Assembly: GCA_024709225.1 (NCBI GenBank)
Contig: JANJXC010000050.1
Span: 1-61,364, forward strand
Direction of reading: 5' to 3'
Length of the DNA: 61,364 nucleotides
Origin: Gammaproteobacteria bacterium
GTDB lineage: Bacteria; Pseudomonadota; Gammaproteobacteria; Thiohalomonadales; Thiohalomonadaceae
The position numbers and the translations under genes are program-made. The notes beneath the pieces are model-generated. The model had not been told where the DNA came from. It saw only the letters and a list, made by a program, of their open reading frames with translations, and did no database searches. Of this stretch, positions 51,638-59,996 are shown in pieces. Every line of letters begins with the position of its first letter. Within the stretch, counting starts at the first letter, position 1.

Positions 51638-53245
51638 ATGTCGTCACGTTCCACTTCCACGCTCTGGCTGCACGCCCGCCATCTCGGCCACACCCTGCCC
51701 GATGGCCGCACGCCGTTTTCCGATCTCGAACTGGTGCTGCACCACGGCATCTCCGCGCTGGTAGGGCGCAACGGTGCCGGCAAATCACTGCTGGCGCGCA
51801 TCCTGGCCGGCGTTCTGTCGCCGACACAGGGACAAGTGGAGCGGCATGGCAGCATCGCCTATGTCGCGCAACGCGCCACCGCCGCCACCGGCCGCGTCGC
51901 GGACCTGCTCGGTTGCGCCCCGATCCTGGATGCACTGCACCGTATCGAGAACGGCAGTTGCGCCGCGGAGGATTTCGCGGCCGTCGGCAACGACTGGGAC
52001 CTGCCGCAACGCCTGCATCAATGGTTCAGCCGCTTTGGCCTCGCGCATCTCGCACCGGACACCGCTGCGGCACGGCTGAGCGGCGGCGAGCTGGCGCGGC
52101 TCGACCTCATCGCCGCGCTGTGGCACGCACCGGATCATCTGATCCTCGACGAACCGAGCAACCATCTCGACCGCGGCGCCCGCCGGCAACTGGCCGAGTT
52201 CATCGCCCAATGGCCCGGCGGCCTGCTGCTCATCAGCCATGATCGCGCCCTGCTGGACGGGGTGCAGGAGATCCACCACCTCGACGGTATGGGCCTGCAC
52301 CGCTACGGCGGCAATTACCGGTTCTATGCCGCAGCGCGCCGGCAGGAGCAGGAGGCGCTCGCCACCAGAATCGCACAAGGCAAGACGGCGCTGCGCCGCG
52401 AACAGCGGGAACAGCGCGCCGCGCTGGAACGGCAACAGCAGCGGCTGGCACGCGGCAAACGCGAACGGCACACGGCCAATCAGGCCAAGGTATTGCTGGA
52501 TCGGCAGAAGGAACGCAGCGACCACAGCAGCGGGCGCCTGGCCGCGACGCAGGCGGCCGGGGTACAGCGTCAGGCCGAGACGCTACAAGCGCTGGAACAG
52601 CGACGGGAGATACCGATTGGACTGCGCCTTGCGCTGCCGCAACCGCAGGCCGGCGGAACCCGCACGGTCATCGCGGTGGAAGGATTGGATTTTGCCTATG
52701 CCGCGCCGCTGTTCCATAACTTCAGCCTGTGCATCATGCAGGGTGAACGCTGCGCACTGCGCGGCGCCAATGGCAGCGGCAAGTCCACGCTGCTGCAGCT
52801 CATCACCGGTGCGCTGCAGCCGCGGCGCGGCAAGGTGCGTCTGCACCGGCCGTGGGTGCTCATCGACCAGCACACGTCGATGCTCGACGCGGCACAGACG
52901 CCGCTGGAGAATTTCCGCCGCCTCGCACCGGGGCTTGCCGAAAGCGACTATCGCCACCGCCTGGCACGGCTGGGCCTGGACGCCGCCTGTGCCGCGGTAG
53001 AGGTACAAAACCTGAGCGGCGGCGAGCGCCTGAAGACGGCCCTGGCCTGCGCCCTGCTCGGCCCGGCGCCGACACCCCTGCTGCTGCTCGACGAGCCCAC
53101 CAACAACCTCGACCTCGACGCCATCGCCGCACTGGAGGCGGCGCTCAACGACTATCGCGGCACGCTGCTGGTGATCTCCCACGACGAGCACCTTCTCCAG
53201 GCCATCGGCATCACGCGGGAGATATCAGTGACAAGTGACAAGTGA
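51638..53245 (+). CDS. ABC-F family ATPase (Uup/YheS-like)
   Basis: A 535-residue ABC-F protein with Walker A GRNGAGKSL and GANGSGKST, signatures LSGGELARLDLI and LSGGERLKTALA, and Walker B LILDEPSNHLD and LLLDEPTNNLD. A basic coiled-coil linker (about 215-320) joins the domains. The first Walker A ends in SL instead of ST. It probably acts on ribosomes; which one of Uup, YheS or a resistance factor is unclear. The last codons (VTSDK) and the stop are heptamer repeat GTGACAA sequence, so the original C-terminus may have been replaced. Confidence 0.88.
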   Translation: MSSRSTSTLWLHARHLGHTLPDGRTPFSDLELVLHHGISALVGRNGAGKSLLARILAGVLSPTQGQVERHGSIAYVAQRATAATGRVADLLGCAPILDALHRIENGSCAAEDFAAVGNDWDLPQRLHQWFSRFGLAHLAPDTAAARLSGGELARLDLIAALWHAPDHLILDEPSNHLDRGARRQLAEFIAQWPGGLLLISHDRALLDGVQEIHHLDGMGLHRYGGNYRFYAAARRQEQEALATRIAQGKTALRREQREQRAALERQQQRLARGKRERHTANQAKVLLDRQKERSDHSSGRLAATQAAGVQRQAETLQALEQRREIPIGLRLALPQPQAGGTRTVIAVEGLDFAYAAPLFHNFSLCIMQGERCALRGANGSGKSTLLQLITGALQPRRGKVRLHRPWVLIDQHTSMLDAAQTPLENFRRLAPGLAESDYRHRLARLGLDAACAAVEVQNLSGGERLKTALACALLGPAPTPLLLLDEPTNNLDLDAIAALEAALNDYRGTLLVISHDEHLLQAIGITREISVTSDK

Positions 53246-53327
53246 CAAGTGACAAGTTGCACGTTGCACGTTGCACGTTGCACGTTGCAAGAGGACCCCA
53301 AACACTCTTGCTTGTCACTTGTCACTG
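53228..53327. repeat. Two-phase heptamer array (GTGACAA then GTTGCAC) with inverse arm
   Basis: GTGACAA occurs four times (53228-53255), then GTTGCAC four times (53256-53283), then GTTGCAA; a short core; inverse arm CTTGTCACTTGTCAC (53311-53325). The unit switches inside a single arm while keeping the 7-bp period. It forms the 3' ends of both convergent genes. Confidence 0.9.
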
Positions 53328-53956
53328 CCTGCAACCAACGGCACGAACGCCACCGGCAAGACCGGCCATTCGCGCACCGCACCTTCGGCATCCTTTTCCA
53401 CCACCAGCAACTGTTGCACATTGCCGGGTTCACCCACCGGGATCACCAGGCGGGCGCCCGGCTTCAATTGGGCGATGAGTGCGGCGGGAACATAGGGCGC
53501 GGCGGCGGTGACGATGATGCCGTCGTAGGGGGCGTGTTCGGGCCAGCCGGCATAGCCGTCGCCGTGACGCACTGCCACATTGCCGCAGCCAAGCTGCTGC
53601 AGGCGCGCGCTGGCGGCGGAGGCCAGCGCGGCGACGACCTCCAGGCTGTAGACCCGGCGCACCAGCCGGGCCAGCACCGCGGTCTGGTAACCGGAGCCGG
53701 TGCCCACCTCGAGGATCACATCATCCGGCGTGGTCCGCAGCAGGTCCGTCATCAGCGCGACGATATAGGGCTGCGAGATGGTCTGGCCGTGACCGATGGG
53801 CAGCGGGCCGTTGTCGTAGGCCGCCGCCTGCATATCGTCCGGCACGAAGCAGTGGCGCGGCACCGCCGCCAGCGCCGTCAGCACGCGCTCACTGAAGGCA
53901 TCCTGCCCGATCTGGTCGCGGGTATAACGCAGTTCACGATCGATATCGATCAGCAT
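53315..53956 (-). CDS. pcm: Protein-L-isoaspartate O-methyltransferase
   Basis: A 213-residue SAM-dependent repair enzyme for isoaspartyl residues. SAM motif I is VILEVGTGSGYQTAVLA, preceded by the family block LPIGHGQTISQPYIVA; motif II is YDGIIVTAAAPYVP. The start at 53956 is the only nearby ATG. C-terminal AGSDK and the stop codon come from the repeat arm, mirroring the ABC-F gene on the other strand. Confidence 0.93.
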   Translation of the reverse strand: MLIDIDRELRYTRDQIGQDAFSERVLTALAAVPRHCFVPDDMQAAAYDNGPLPIGHGQTISQPYIVALMTDLLRTTPDDVILEVGTGSGYQTAVLARLVRRVYSLEVVAALASAASARLQQLGCGNVAVRHGDGYAGWPEHAPYDGIIVTAAAPYVPAALIAQLKPGARLVIPVGEPGNVQQLLVVEKDAEGAVREWPVLPVAFVPLVAGSDK

Positions 53957-53997
53957 GCGCCGCAACCCCTGCGGGTCGGGCGTATCGCGGCTGCGGT

Positions 53998-54297
53998 CTA
54001 TTCCTCCCACTCCAGCGTATCCAGCGGGCCGGACCAGTCTTCGGGATGGCGCACCATTTCGGTGTCGCCGAAATCGTCCTTCTCCAGGTCGTCGAACGGG
54101 CCGGACCAGTCCTCCGGCGCCTCGCGGCGGATCAGTTCCATGTCGTACCAGGTATCGGTGTCCAGCTCTTCCACCGCGCCGTCGAAATACTGAATCTCGA
54201 CGATGCCCTCCTGCTCGTCCAGGGCGATGACCTCGAAGGATTCGCCTTCCAGATTCTTGTACCACGCACCAATTTCGGGGTTGATTGCCGTAGCCAT
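53998..54297 (-). CDS. Small acidic protein with duplicated PEDWSGP motif (DUF6763-like)
   Basis: A 99-residue, very acidic, Trp-rich cytoplasmic protein. The N-terminal half (ALDEQEGIVEIQYFDGAVEEL) resembles a small beta-barrel. The C-terminal half holds two copies of PEDWSGP followed by F/LDxLE, about 24 residues apart. GGAGGT lies 6 bases before the ATG. Function unknown; the family name is from memory and uncertain. It directly precedes pcm with a 41-bp gap. Confidence 0.72.
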   Translation of the reverse strand: MATAINPEIGAWYKNLEGESFEVIALDEQEGIVEIQYFDGAVEELDTDTWYDMELIRREAPEDWSGPFDDLEKDDFGDTEMVRHPEDWSGPLDTLEWEE

Positions 54298-54398
54298 GTC
54301 ATACCTCCACTGCATGCATACACGCCTATAGTAGTCCCATTGTGCCGCGACCGATAACCGTGGTGGCGCCATCCCCGCCATTGACCCGGCATTTGCCT

Positions 54399-54428
54399 TT
54401 GACTTGGGCCACATCACGTGCCTATGCT
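54399..54428 (+). promoter_or_regulatory. Sigma70-type promoter of the GGDEF-EAL gene
   Basis: -35 TTGACT (54399-54404), 18-bp spacer, -10 TATGCT (54423-54428). The predicted start near 54435 gives a leader of about 59 nt, which is A/T-rich. Confidence 0.5.
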
Positions 54429-54493
54429 AGCGCGCTGATTTTTCTTTAACGTCACAGAAAATCATACAGATACGACTCAAATCTAGAAATTTG

Positions 54494-56650
54494 ATGAAGC
54501 GCACGGAAACCCCCATCAATCCGCTACGCCTCTGCCGGCTCGCCAGCCTGCGCAACCGCTATCTGGCGGCGATGCTGGTGCTGACCGCGCTGTTCACCAC
54601 CAGCGCCGTGCTGCTGCAACACTATGTGACCGGCGTACGCAGCGAACGCACCGCCAGCATCGAGATGCGGCAGCAGGCCGGCCAGCACAGCCGCCTGTTG
54701 CGCGAGGCCCTGCTGGAGGCCGAGCGCGCCCTCAACGGCTATTTGCGCTCGCCCTCGGCGCAGCAGCGCCAGGCCGTGTTCGCCGCCGTCGACACCGCAC
54801 GCGAACGACAGCAACAGCTGTTTGCCCTGCCCTGGATGCAGCATGGGGAATACCACACGGAATTCGCATCGCTGGCGCAGGATCTGCGTGCTCTGCACGG
54901 CAGCCTGGACCAGTGGCTGATGCCACGCGCGGCCGGCAGCCGGGAATTCCCTCATGAGCTGTTCGCCCGCCTGTGGCAGCCGCTGCATGTGCTCGAGCAG
55001 CGCCTGGACGACTCGGCCACCATCGAGGTCGGCTATCTGCTCAACGCCTCCAACAACATCATCGGCAGCATCTGGCTGCTGGCCCTGGGCGCCCTGCTGC
55101 TGATGCTGCTCGGCTTCTTCCTGTTCCAGCGCTACGTGCTCGGCCCCATCTCCGTGGTGGCGCACGCCCTGCGCGACGAGGCCCACGGCAAACATGAACT
55201 GCTGCTGCCGCTCCCGGCCACGGCAGAGACGCAACACCTGGTGGATGCCTTCAAGGAGATGCGCCGCCAGGTGGCGGAACGGCAGCAGGCGCTGGAGCAC
55301 CAGGCCCTGCACGACGCCCTCACCGGACTGCCCAACCGCGTGCTGCTGCAGGACCGGGTGCAGCACGCCATCCACCACCTGCGCCGCCTCGGCCACGGCG
55401 GGCTGGCGCTGCTGATCATGGACCTCGACGGCTTCAAGGAGATCAACGACACCCTGGGCCACCCCATCGGCGACGGCCTGCTGCAGCAACTGGGCGAGCG
55501 GCTGCGCCAGGAGGTCGGCGACAGCGACACCGTGGCCCGCCTCGGCGGCGACGAGTTCGCCGTGCTGCTGGAACAGGTGGACGAGAAGGAGGCCCGCCAT
55601 ATGGCCGGCCGCATCCTGCACCTGCTGGACCAGCCCTTCGAGGTGGCCGGGCAGAGCCTGTATGTGGCCGGCAGCATCGGCCTTGCCCTCTACCCGCAGC
55701 ACGCCCACACGCCGCAGGAGCTGTCGCGCCGCGCCGACGTGGCCATGTACGTGGCCAAGCGGGAGAAAAACGGTATCGCCCTGTACGACCCCGCGCAGGA
55801 CCACTACACCCTGCAACGCCTGGCCCAGGCCAGCGATCTGCGCAGCGCCATCAGCAACGAAAATCTGCTGCTGCACTTCCAGCCGCAGATCGACCTGCAT
55901 ACCGGCAAGTACAGCGGGGTCGAGGCCCTGCTGCGCTGGCACCACCCGCAGCTGGGCTACATCTCCCCCGACGACTTCATCCCGGTGGCGGAGCAGACCG
56001 GCCTGATCCGCCACCTCACCTACTGGGTGCTGGATCACTCGCTGGCGCAGATCGCCGCCTGGCAACACCAGGCGCTGCCGCGCGGCTCCATCGCCGTCAA
56101 CCTGTCCGCCTACAACCTGCAGGATGCGGGGCTGGCGCTGGAGGTGGCGCGGCTGCTGAAGAAGTGGGGGGTACAGCCCTGGCGGCTGGTGCTGGAGATC
56201 ACGGAAAGTTCGATGATGGCCAATCCGGCGCGCGCGCTGGCCACCCTGGAAAAACTCAACGACATCGGCGTGCAGATCGCCATCGACGATTTCGGTACCG
56301 GCTTCTCCTCACTGTCCTATCTGAAGCAGCTGCCGGTGGACAAGCTGAAGATCGACAAGTCCTTCGTCATGCACATGAACGAGGACGACAACGACGCGAT
56401 GATCGTGCGCTCCACCATCGATCTGGCGCACAACCTGGGTCTGGAAGTAGTGGCGGAAGGGGTGGAGAGCGCCGCGGCGCTGGAGCTGCTGCACATCCTC
56501 AACTGCGACGCCGCCCAGGGTTATTTCATCAGCCGCCCGCTGCCGGCGGCAGAACTGGCGAAGTGGCTGGCGACAAGTGACTACTGCCAGGGATATCAAC
56601 AGGCCCCGGAGCACGATGCCCCGGCCCCGGACCTGCCGACCACGCATTGA
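54494..56650 (+). CDS. Membrane GGDEF-EAL c-di-GMP enzyme
   Basis: A 718-residue protein. TM1 (about 22-42), a helical periplasmic region (about 43-190), TM2 (about 192-213), a short HAMP-like linker and coiled coil, then GGDEF (351-355, intact, with MDLDGFKEIND) and EAL (EALLRW, E477, intact, with DDFGTGFSSL). The inhibitory RxxD site upstream of GGDEF is absent. Both diguanylate cyclase and phosphodiesterase activity are possible; the intact EAL core favours breakdown. The start at 54494 is preferred to a TTG three bases before. Confidence 0.93.
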   Translation: MKRTETPINPLRLCRLASLRNRYLAAMLVLTALFTTSAVLLQHYVTGVRSERTASIEMRQQAGQHSRLLREALLEAERALNGYLRSPSAQQRQAVFAAVDTARERQQQLFALPWMQHGEYHTEFASLAQDLRALHGSLDQWLMPRAAGSREFPHELFARLWQPLHVLEQRLDDSATIEVGYLLNASNNIIGSIWLLALGALLLMLLGFFLFQRYVLGPISVVAHALRDEAHGKHELLLPLPATAETQHLVDAFKEMRRQVAERQQALEHQALHDALTGLPNRVLLQDRVQHAIHHLRRLGHGGLALLIMDLDGFKEINDTLGHPIGDGLLQQLGERLRQEVGDSDTVARLGGDEFAVLLEQVDEKEARHMAGRILHLLDQPFEVAGQSLYVAGSIGLALYPQHAHTPQELSRRADVAMYVAKREKNGIALYDPAQDHYTLQRLAQASDLRSAISNENLLLHFQPQIDLHTGKYSGVEALLRWHHPQLGYISPDDFIPVAEQTGLIRHLTYWVLDHSLAQIAAWQHQALPRGSIAVNLSAYNLQDAGLALEVARLLKKWGVQPWRLVLEITESSMMANPARALATLEKLNDIGVQIAIDDFGTGFSSLSYLKQLPVDKLKIDKSFVMHMNEDDNDAMIVRSTIDLAHNLGLEVVAEGVESAAALELLHILNCDAAQGYFISRPLPAAELAKWLATSDYCQGYQQAPEHDAPAPDLPTTH

Positions 56651-56701
56651 GCAGACAGGCGGGGTTGACCCGAAGGGTATGCTGCAGGAAGGGATATCAA
56701 T

Positions 56702-56769
56702 GTGAGAGCCCGATTTATCGGGCGACGCGGCCCCAGCGCCGCCCTCGCCCGGCAAAGCCGGGCTCCCAC
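56702..56769. repeat. REP-type palindrome GTGAGAGCCCG...CGGGCTCCCAC
   Basis: Near-perfect inverted ends (56702-56712, 56759-56769). Each end is also its own small hairpin (GCCCGATTTATCGGGC and CCCGGCAAAGCCGGG). It lies between the GGDEF-EAL gene and a convergent DUF2914 gene. It is a different family from the heptamer elements. Confidence 0.8.
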
Positions 56770-56795
56770 AACTACGGCAGAGGAATCTTGCCGGC

Positions 56796-57206
56796 CTACT
56801 GACCGTAGGTGAACTCGCGGGTGACCAGCACCTCGCCGTTGCCGTCCACCACGCTGACCTGCCAGGCGCCCTTCCACTCCGGCACCATCTTCTTGCTCGA
56901 CCAGACGCGCCAGCGCGGCCCGTTCACATCAAAACCCACCTCGGCCATCACCGTGTCGTTGTGTACCCAGCGGTGCACCACGCGCTGCCCCTGCATGCCG
57001 CGCAGCTCGGTGAAGAAATTCACCTGCGCCGCATCGCCGGCAACCTGGCTCATCTCGTCCACCGGCTCGCGCTCGCTGATCCCGCTGGTGACGATGGCGC
57101 GCGCCACCTCCCACTGCGCGGCCGCGGGGGCGGCAGCCTCCTCGGCGAGGACCGGTACCGCGGCGGTCAGCAAACCCAGCGACAATACCCAAGAAATCAT
57201 CCGCAT
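56796..57206 (-). CDS. Secreted DUF2914 protein
   Basis: A 136-residue periplasmic protein with a signal peptide (cleavage likely after VLAEE region, residue 20-22). The remainder is a beta-rich DUF2914 domain with VHRWVHNDTVMAEVGFDV and WRVWSSKKMVPEWKGAWQVSVVD. Function unknown. Transcribed toward the GGDEF-EAL gene. Confidence 0.85.
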   Translation of the reverse strand: MRMISWVLSLGLLTAAVPVLAEEAAAPAAAQWEVARAIVTSGISEREPVDEMSQVAGDAAQVNFFTELRGMQGQRVVHRWVHNDTVMAEVGFDVNGPRWRVWSSKKMVPEWKGAWQVSVVDGNGEVLVTREFTYGQ

Positions 57207-57323
57207 GTTCTATCTCCCTGTTGCTTGTTGTATGGATACGGCGGACGCCGCAGGGAAATATATAGCCCAGGAAGGCAGGAAAAACCGCGATCACCTCGGC
57301 AGAAACCCGCCCAAACCGTGCCT

Positions 57324-57377
57324 GGCCATAGGGCGCCCCGCGGGCGCCGGGCGACGGGCACGGCCCGCCCTATGGCC
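57324..57377. repeat. 12-bp inverted repeat GGCCATAGGGCG...CGCCCTATGGCC
   Basis: Exact arms at 57324-57335 and 57366-57377, with GC-rich inner sequence that folds again. It ends 5 bases before the stop of the gene at 57383. A further REP-like element that could also act as a transcription stop. Confidence 0.75.
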
Positions 57378-57382
57378 CGGCG

Positions 57383-58627
57383 TTACACCCCGGCGGCAAA
57401 CACGTAGGGCGTGTCCTGCCGCGCCCGATAGGCCGCAGCATCCTGCACCGTACCCTCGGCCACCTGGGCACGCGCGCGGCGCAGGGCGGTCTCGATGCGG
57501 CGGTCGCGCAGATGGTAGCGCGGGTCCAGGCCGATCTCGGCCAGCGCCGGGCAGGCCTCGCCGAACACATGGCGGTACAGCTCGGTCATCATGCCGTAGC
57601 GCCCGGCCATCAGGGTATTGGTGGCGTTCTTGATGGCGTCAATGTCGCGCTCCTCGCGCGCGAAGAAGCTGGTCACCAGCATCACCGCGATGGCGTGCAG
57701 CACGTCGTAGCGCACGTGGGCGATGAACACCAGCAGATGGCGCTGCGTCAGCGGCACGTCATTGTCCCTGGCGAAACGGATCATGCCGCCGAGCAGCAGG
57801 CTGAAGAATTCCGGCACGCCCCACTCCATGCCGAGGCCCACCGAGGCCAGCGATTCCAGCGGCGTGAATTCCTCGCTGCCCGCCACCAGGCGCTGGGTCA
57901 GCACGTTGTCGGCCACGCCCGGCAGCAGCGCCACATCCTGCTGCTCGAACGGAATCCCCAGCCCCTCGAACAACTGGCGGTACATGACGATGTGGGTGGT
58001 GGACTGGAACAGCCCGCCCATGGTCGGGTAGTCCTCCACCGCGTGGCTGCCGACGCCGTATTCGTCGGCCACCAGCTGCGCCAGCACGATCTGCGTCAGC
58101 TCCGACACGCGCTCGTTGAGCACGCCATAGGGCAAGGGCATCACGCTGGAGAAACGCCCCAGCGCCAGCGCCACGCACTGGCGTGTGTTCTTGATCTGGT
58201 TGAAGTAGTGCAGCGCGAAGGCGGCCAGTTGCGGCTGGCTGATGCGCCCCTCGAACACGCGCACGAAGAACGGGTGGCGCCACACCGGATGGTCCATCAC
58301 ATGGTTGTGCAGGTCGAGGAACATCGCCTGCAGAGCGCCGGGCTCGAACAGGCGGTGCTGCGCAAAGGGATTGCCCGGCTGTTGCGCGGCGATGGCGTGC
58401 AGCTCGTGCAACATCTGGTGCAGCGGATTGGCCGGGTCCTCCAGCGCGCGGATCACCGCAGTGAAGTCCTGCTGCTGGCTCGCCTTGAAACGGGCCAGCA
58501 CCTCCTCGGCGGACAGCTCCAGCAGGTCGGGCATCGGATGGACGGCCGCTGGCAGGCGGGTGGTGCCGTCGGGCAGGGTTTCGACCAGATCGGAAAACAG
58601 CGTTCCGCTGACAATGGGATTGGACAT
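57383..58627 (-). CDS. Heme-oxygenase-fold, iron-containing redox enzyme family protein
   Basis: A 414-residue soluble protein. The region from about 115 to 340 fits the TENA/PqqC/heme-oxygenase-like helical fold: FEGRISQPQLAAFALHYFNQIKNTRQCV, VADEYGVGSHAVEDYPTM and VGLGMEWGVPEFFS carry Glu, His and Asp residues placed like metal ligands of heme-oxygenase-like diiron oxidases. The first 110 residues are extra and unassigned. No clustered biosynthetic genes reveal a substrate. AGGAG precedes the ATG by about 9 bases; it is divergent from the DUF523-DUF1722 gene across a palindrome. Confidence 0.68.
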   Translation of the reverse strand: MSNPIVSGTLFSDLVETLPDGTTRLPAAVHPMPDLLELSAEEVLARFKASQQQDFTAVIRALEDPANPLHQMLHELHAIAAQQPGNPFAQHRLFEPGALQAMFLDLHNHVMDHPVWRHPFFVRVFEGRISQPQLAAFALHYFNQIKNTRQCVALALGRFSSVMPLPYGVLNERVSELTQIVLAQLVADEYGVGSHAVEDYPTMGGLFQSTTHIVMYRQLFEGLGIPFEQQDVALLPGVADNVLTQRLVAGSEEFTPLESLASVGLGMEWGVPEFFSLLLGGMIRFARDNDVPLTQRHLLVFIAHVRYDVLHAIAVMLVTSFFAREERDIDAIKNATNTLMAGRYGMMTELYRHVFGEACPALAEIGLDPRYHLRDRRIETALRRARAQVAEGTVQDAAAYRARQDTPYVFAAGV

Positions 58628-58651
58628 GAAAGGAGGCTCCTGAATACGATG

Positions 58652-58668
58652 GGCGCTACGTTAGCGCC
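58652..58668. promoter_or_regulatory. 17-bp palindrome in a divergent promoter region
   Basis: GGCGCTA-CGT-TAGCGCC, exact 7-bp arms, centred in the 58-bp gap between two divergent genes. It is the right size and place for a dimeric regulator or could be a coincidental GC-rich palindrome. Confidence 0.45.
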
Positions 58669-58685
58669 TGAACAGGGGTCCGCCA

Positions 58686-59654
58686 ATGACAATTATCAAA
58701 AAATCACCCGATAACCCGGTCATCCGCCTGGGCATCAGCGCCTGCCTGCTGGGCGAGAAGGTACGCTTCGACGCCAACCACAAGCTCGACACCTACATCC
58801 GCGACACCCTCGGCCAGTACTTCGACTTCGTGCCGATCTGCCCGGAGGTGGCCATCGGCCTCGGCGTGCCGCGCCCCACCATCCGCCTGGTGGGCGACCC
58901 GGCGCAGCCGCGTGTGGTCGGCGTGCTCGACCCGAGCCTGGACGTCACCGCCCCCATGGAACAGTACGGCCGCCGCATGGCCCGGGAGCTGCCGCCCCTC
59001 GCCGGCTACCTGCTGAAGAGCAAGTCGCCCTCCTGCGGCATGGAGCGGGTCAAGGTGTACCAGGACAAGGGCGTGCCCAAGATGGGCCGCGGCCTCTATG
59101 CGCGCGAACTGATGGCCGGCCGCCCGCTCCTGCCGGTGGAAGAGGAAGGCCGCCTCGGCGACCCGGTGCTGCGCGAGAACTTCATCGAGCGCGTGTTCTG
59201 CTATCACCGCTGGCAGCAACTGGAGGCACAGGGCCTCACCCCGGCGCGGCTGGTGGACTTCCACGCCCGCCACAAGCTGGTGCTGATGAGCCACGGCGCC
59301 GAATACTACCGCGCCCTCGGCCGCCTGGTCGCCAATGCCGGCAGCGCCGACATCAAGACACTGGCGCAGGACTACATCCACGGCTTCATGGCCGCCCTGG
59401 CCCACCCTGCCACGCGCAAGCGCCACACCAACGTCCTGCAACACCTGATGGGCTACCTGAAGAAACAGCTCGACAGCGCCGACAAGGTCGAACTGCTGGA
59501 GATCATCGAAGCCTACCGCCTGGGCGAAGTCCCCCTCATCGTCCCCATCACCCTGCTCAACCACCACTTCCGCCGCCATCCCAACGAGTACGCCGCGCAG
59601 CAGATCTATCTGGCGCCGCATCCGAGGGAGTTGATGTTGCGGAATCATATCTGA
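58686..59654 (+). CDS. DUF523-DUF1722 fusion protein (TudS-like and YbgA-like)
   Basis: A 322-residue fusion. The N-terminal DUF523 (about 12-155) begins LGISACLLGEKVRFDANHK and includes PICPEVAIGLGVPRP and KSKSPSCGM; the three cysteines are those of the Fe-S thiouracil desulfurase TudS family. The C-terminal DUF1722/YbgA domain (about 190-310) starts DFHARHKLVLMSH and ends with NHHFRRHPNEYAAQQIYLAPHPREL. Desulfuration of thio-bases in tRNA recycling is possible; the role of YbgA is unsettled. AGGGG lies about 8 bases upstream. Confidence 0.88.
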   Translation: MTIIKKSPDNPVIRLGISACLLGEKVRFDANHKLDTYIRDTLGQYFDFVPICPEVAIGLGVPRPTIRLVGDPAQPRVVGVLDPSLDVTAPMEQYGRRMARELPPLAGYLLKSKSPSCGMERVKVYQDKGVPKMGRGLYARELMAGRPLLPVEEEGRLGDPVLRENFIERVFCYHRWQQLEAQGLTPARLVDFHARHKLVLMSHGAEYYRALGRLVANAGSADIKTLAQDYIHGFMAALAHPATRKRHTNVLQHLMGYLKKQLDSADKVELLEIIEAYRLGEVPLIVPITLLNHHFRRHPNEYAAQQIYLAPHPRELMLRNHI

Positions 59655-59996
59655 GGGTACGCTACGACCCGACCTCTCCCCACTCACGCAACAAGTCTAT
59701 CGAATTGAGCAATTGATCATCACACCCCGCCTGACTGGCGCGACCCACCATTGTTGTCACGCAAGCTCACGATTTTCTGTAGATTTCCCGCAGTGCACCA
59801 GTACTCAGATATCAATGTTGAACGGCGTCTTGCCAGATATTGCGATATGCGGCAGAGTTGCAGTCTATCTCCCCATGGGTTCCCCACAGCGCAGGACGCC
59901 TTGACCCGTGAAAACAACAAGTTGTATCCAATGGAATCGTTCTCGGCCCGTCATATCTGGCGATGGGCCGTTCATTTATCGTTGGGCGTAATCAAG
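59655..59996 (+). other. Gene-free stretch before the first cassette-like gene
   Basis: About 340 bp with lower G+C than the sequence to its left. Short open frames (for example 59713-59904) lack a ribosome-binding site and family resemblance. No integrase, attI or clear attC is visible here. It may be leader, a cassette boundary or decayed sequence. Confidence 0.5.

Noticed and set aside
59817-59823. GTTGAAC, an exact match to the GTTRRRY core of attC
   Set aside because: No inverse partner or hairpin lies upstream, so it is likely chance.
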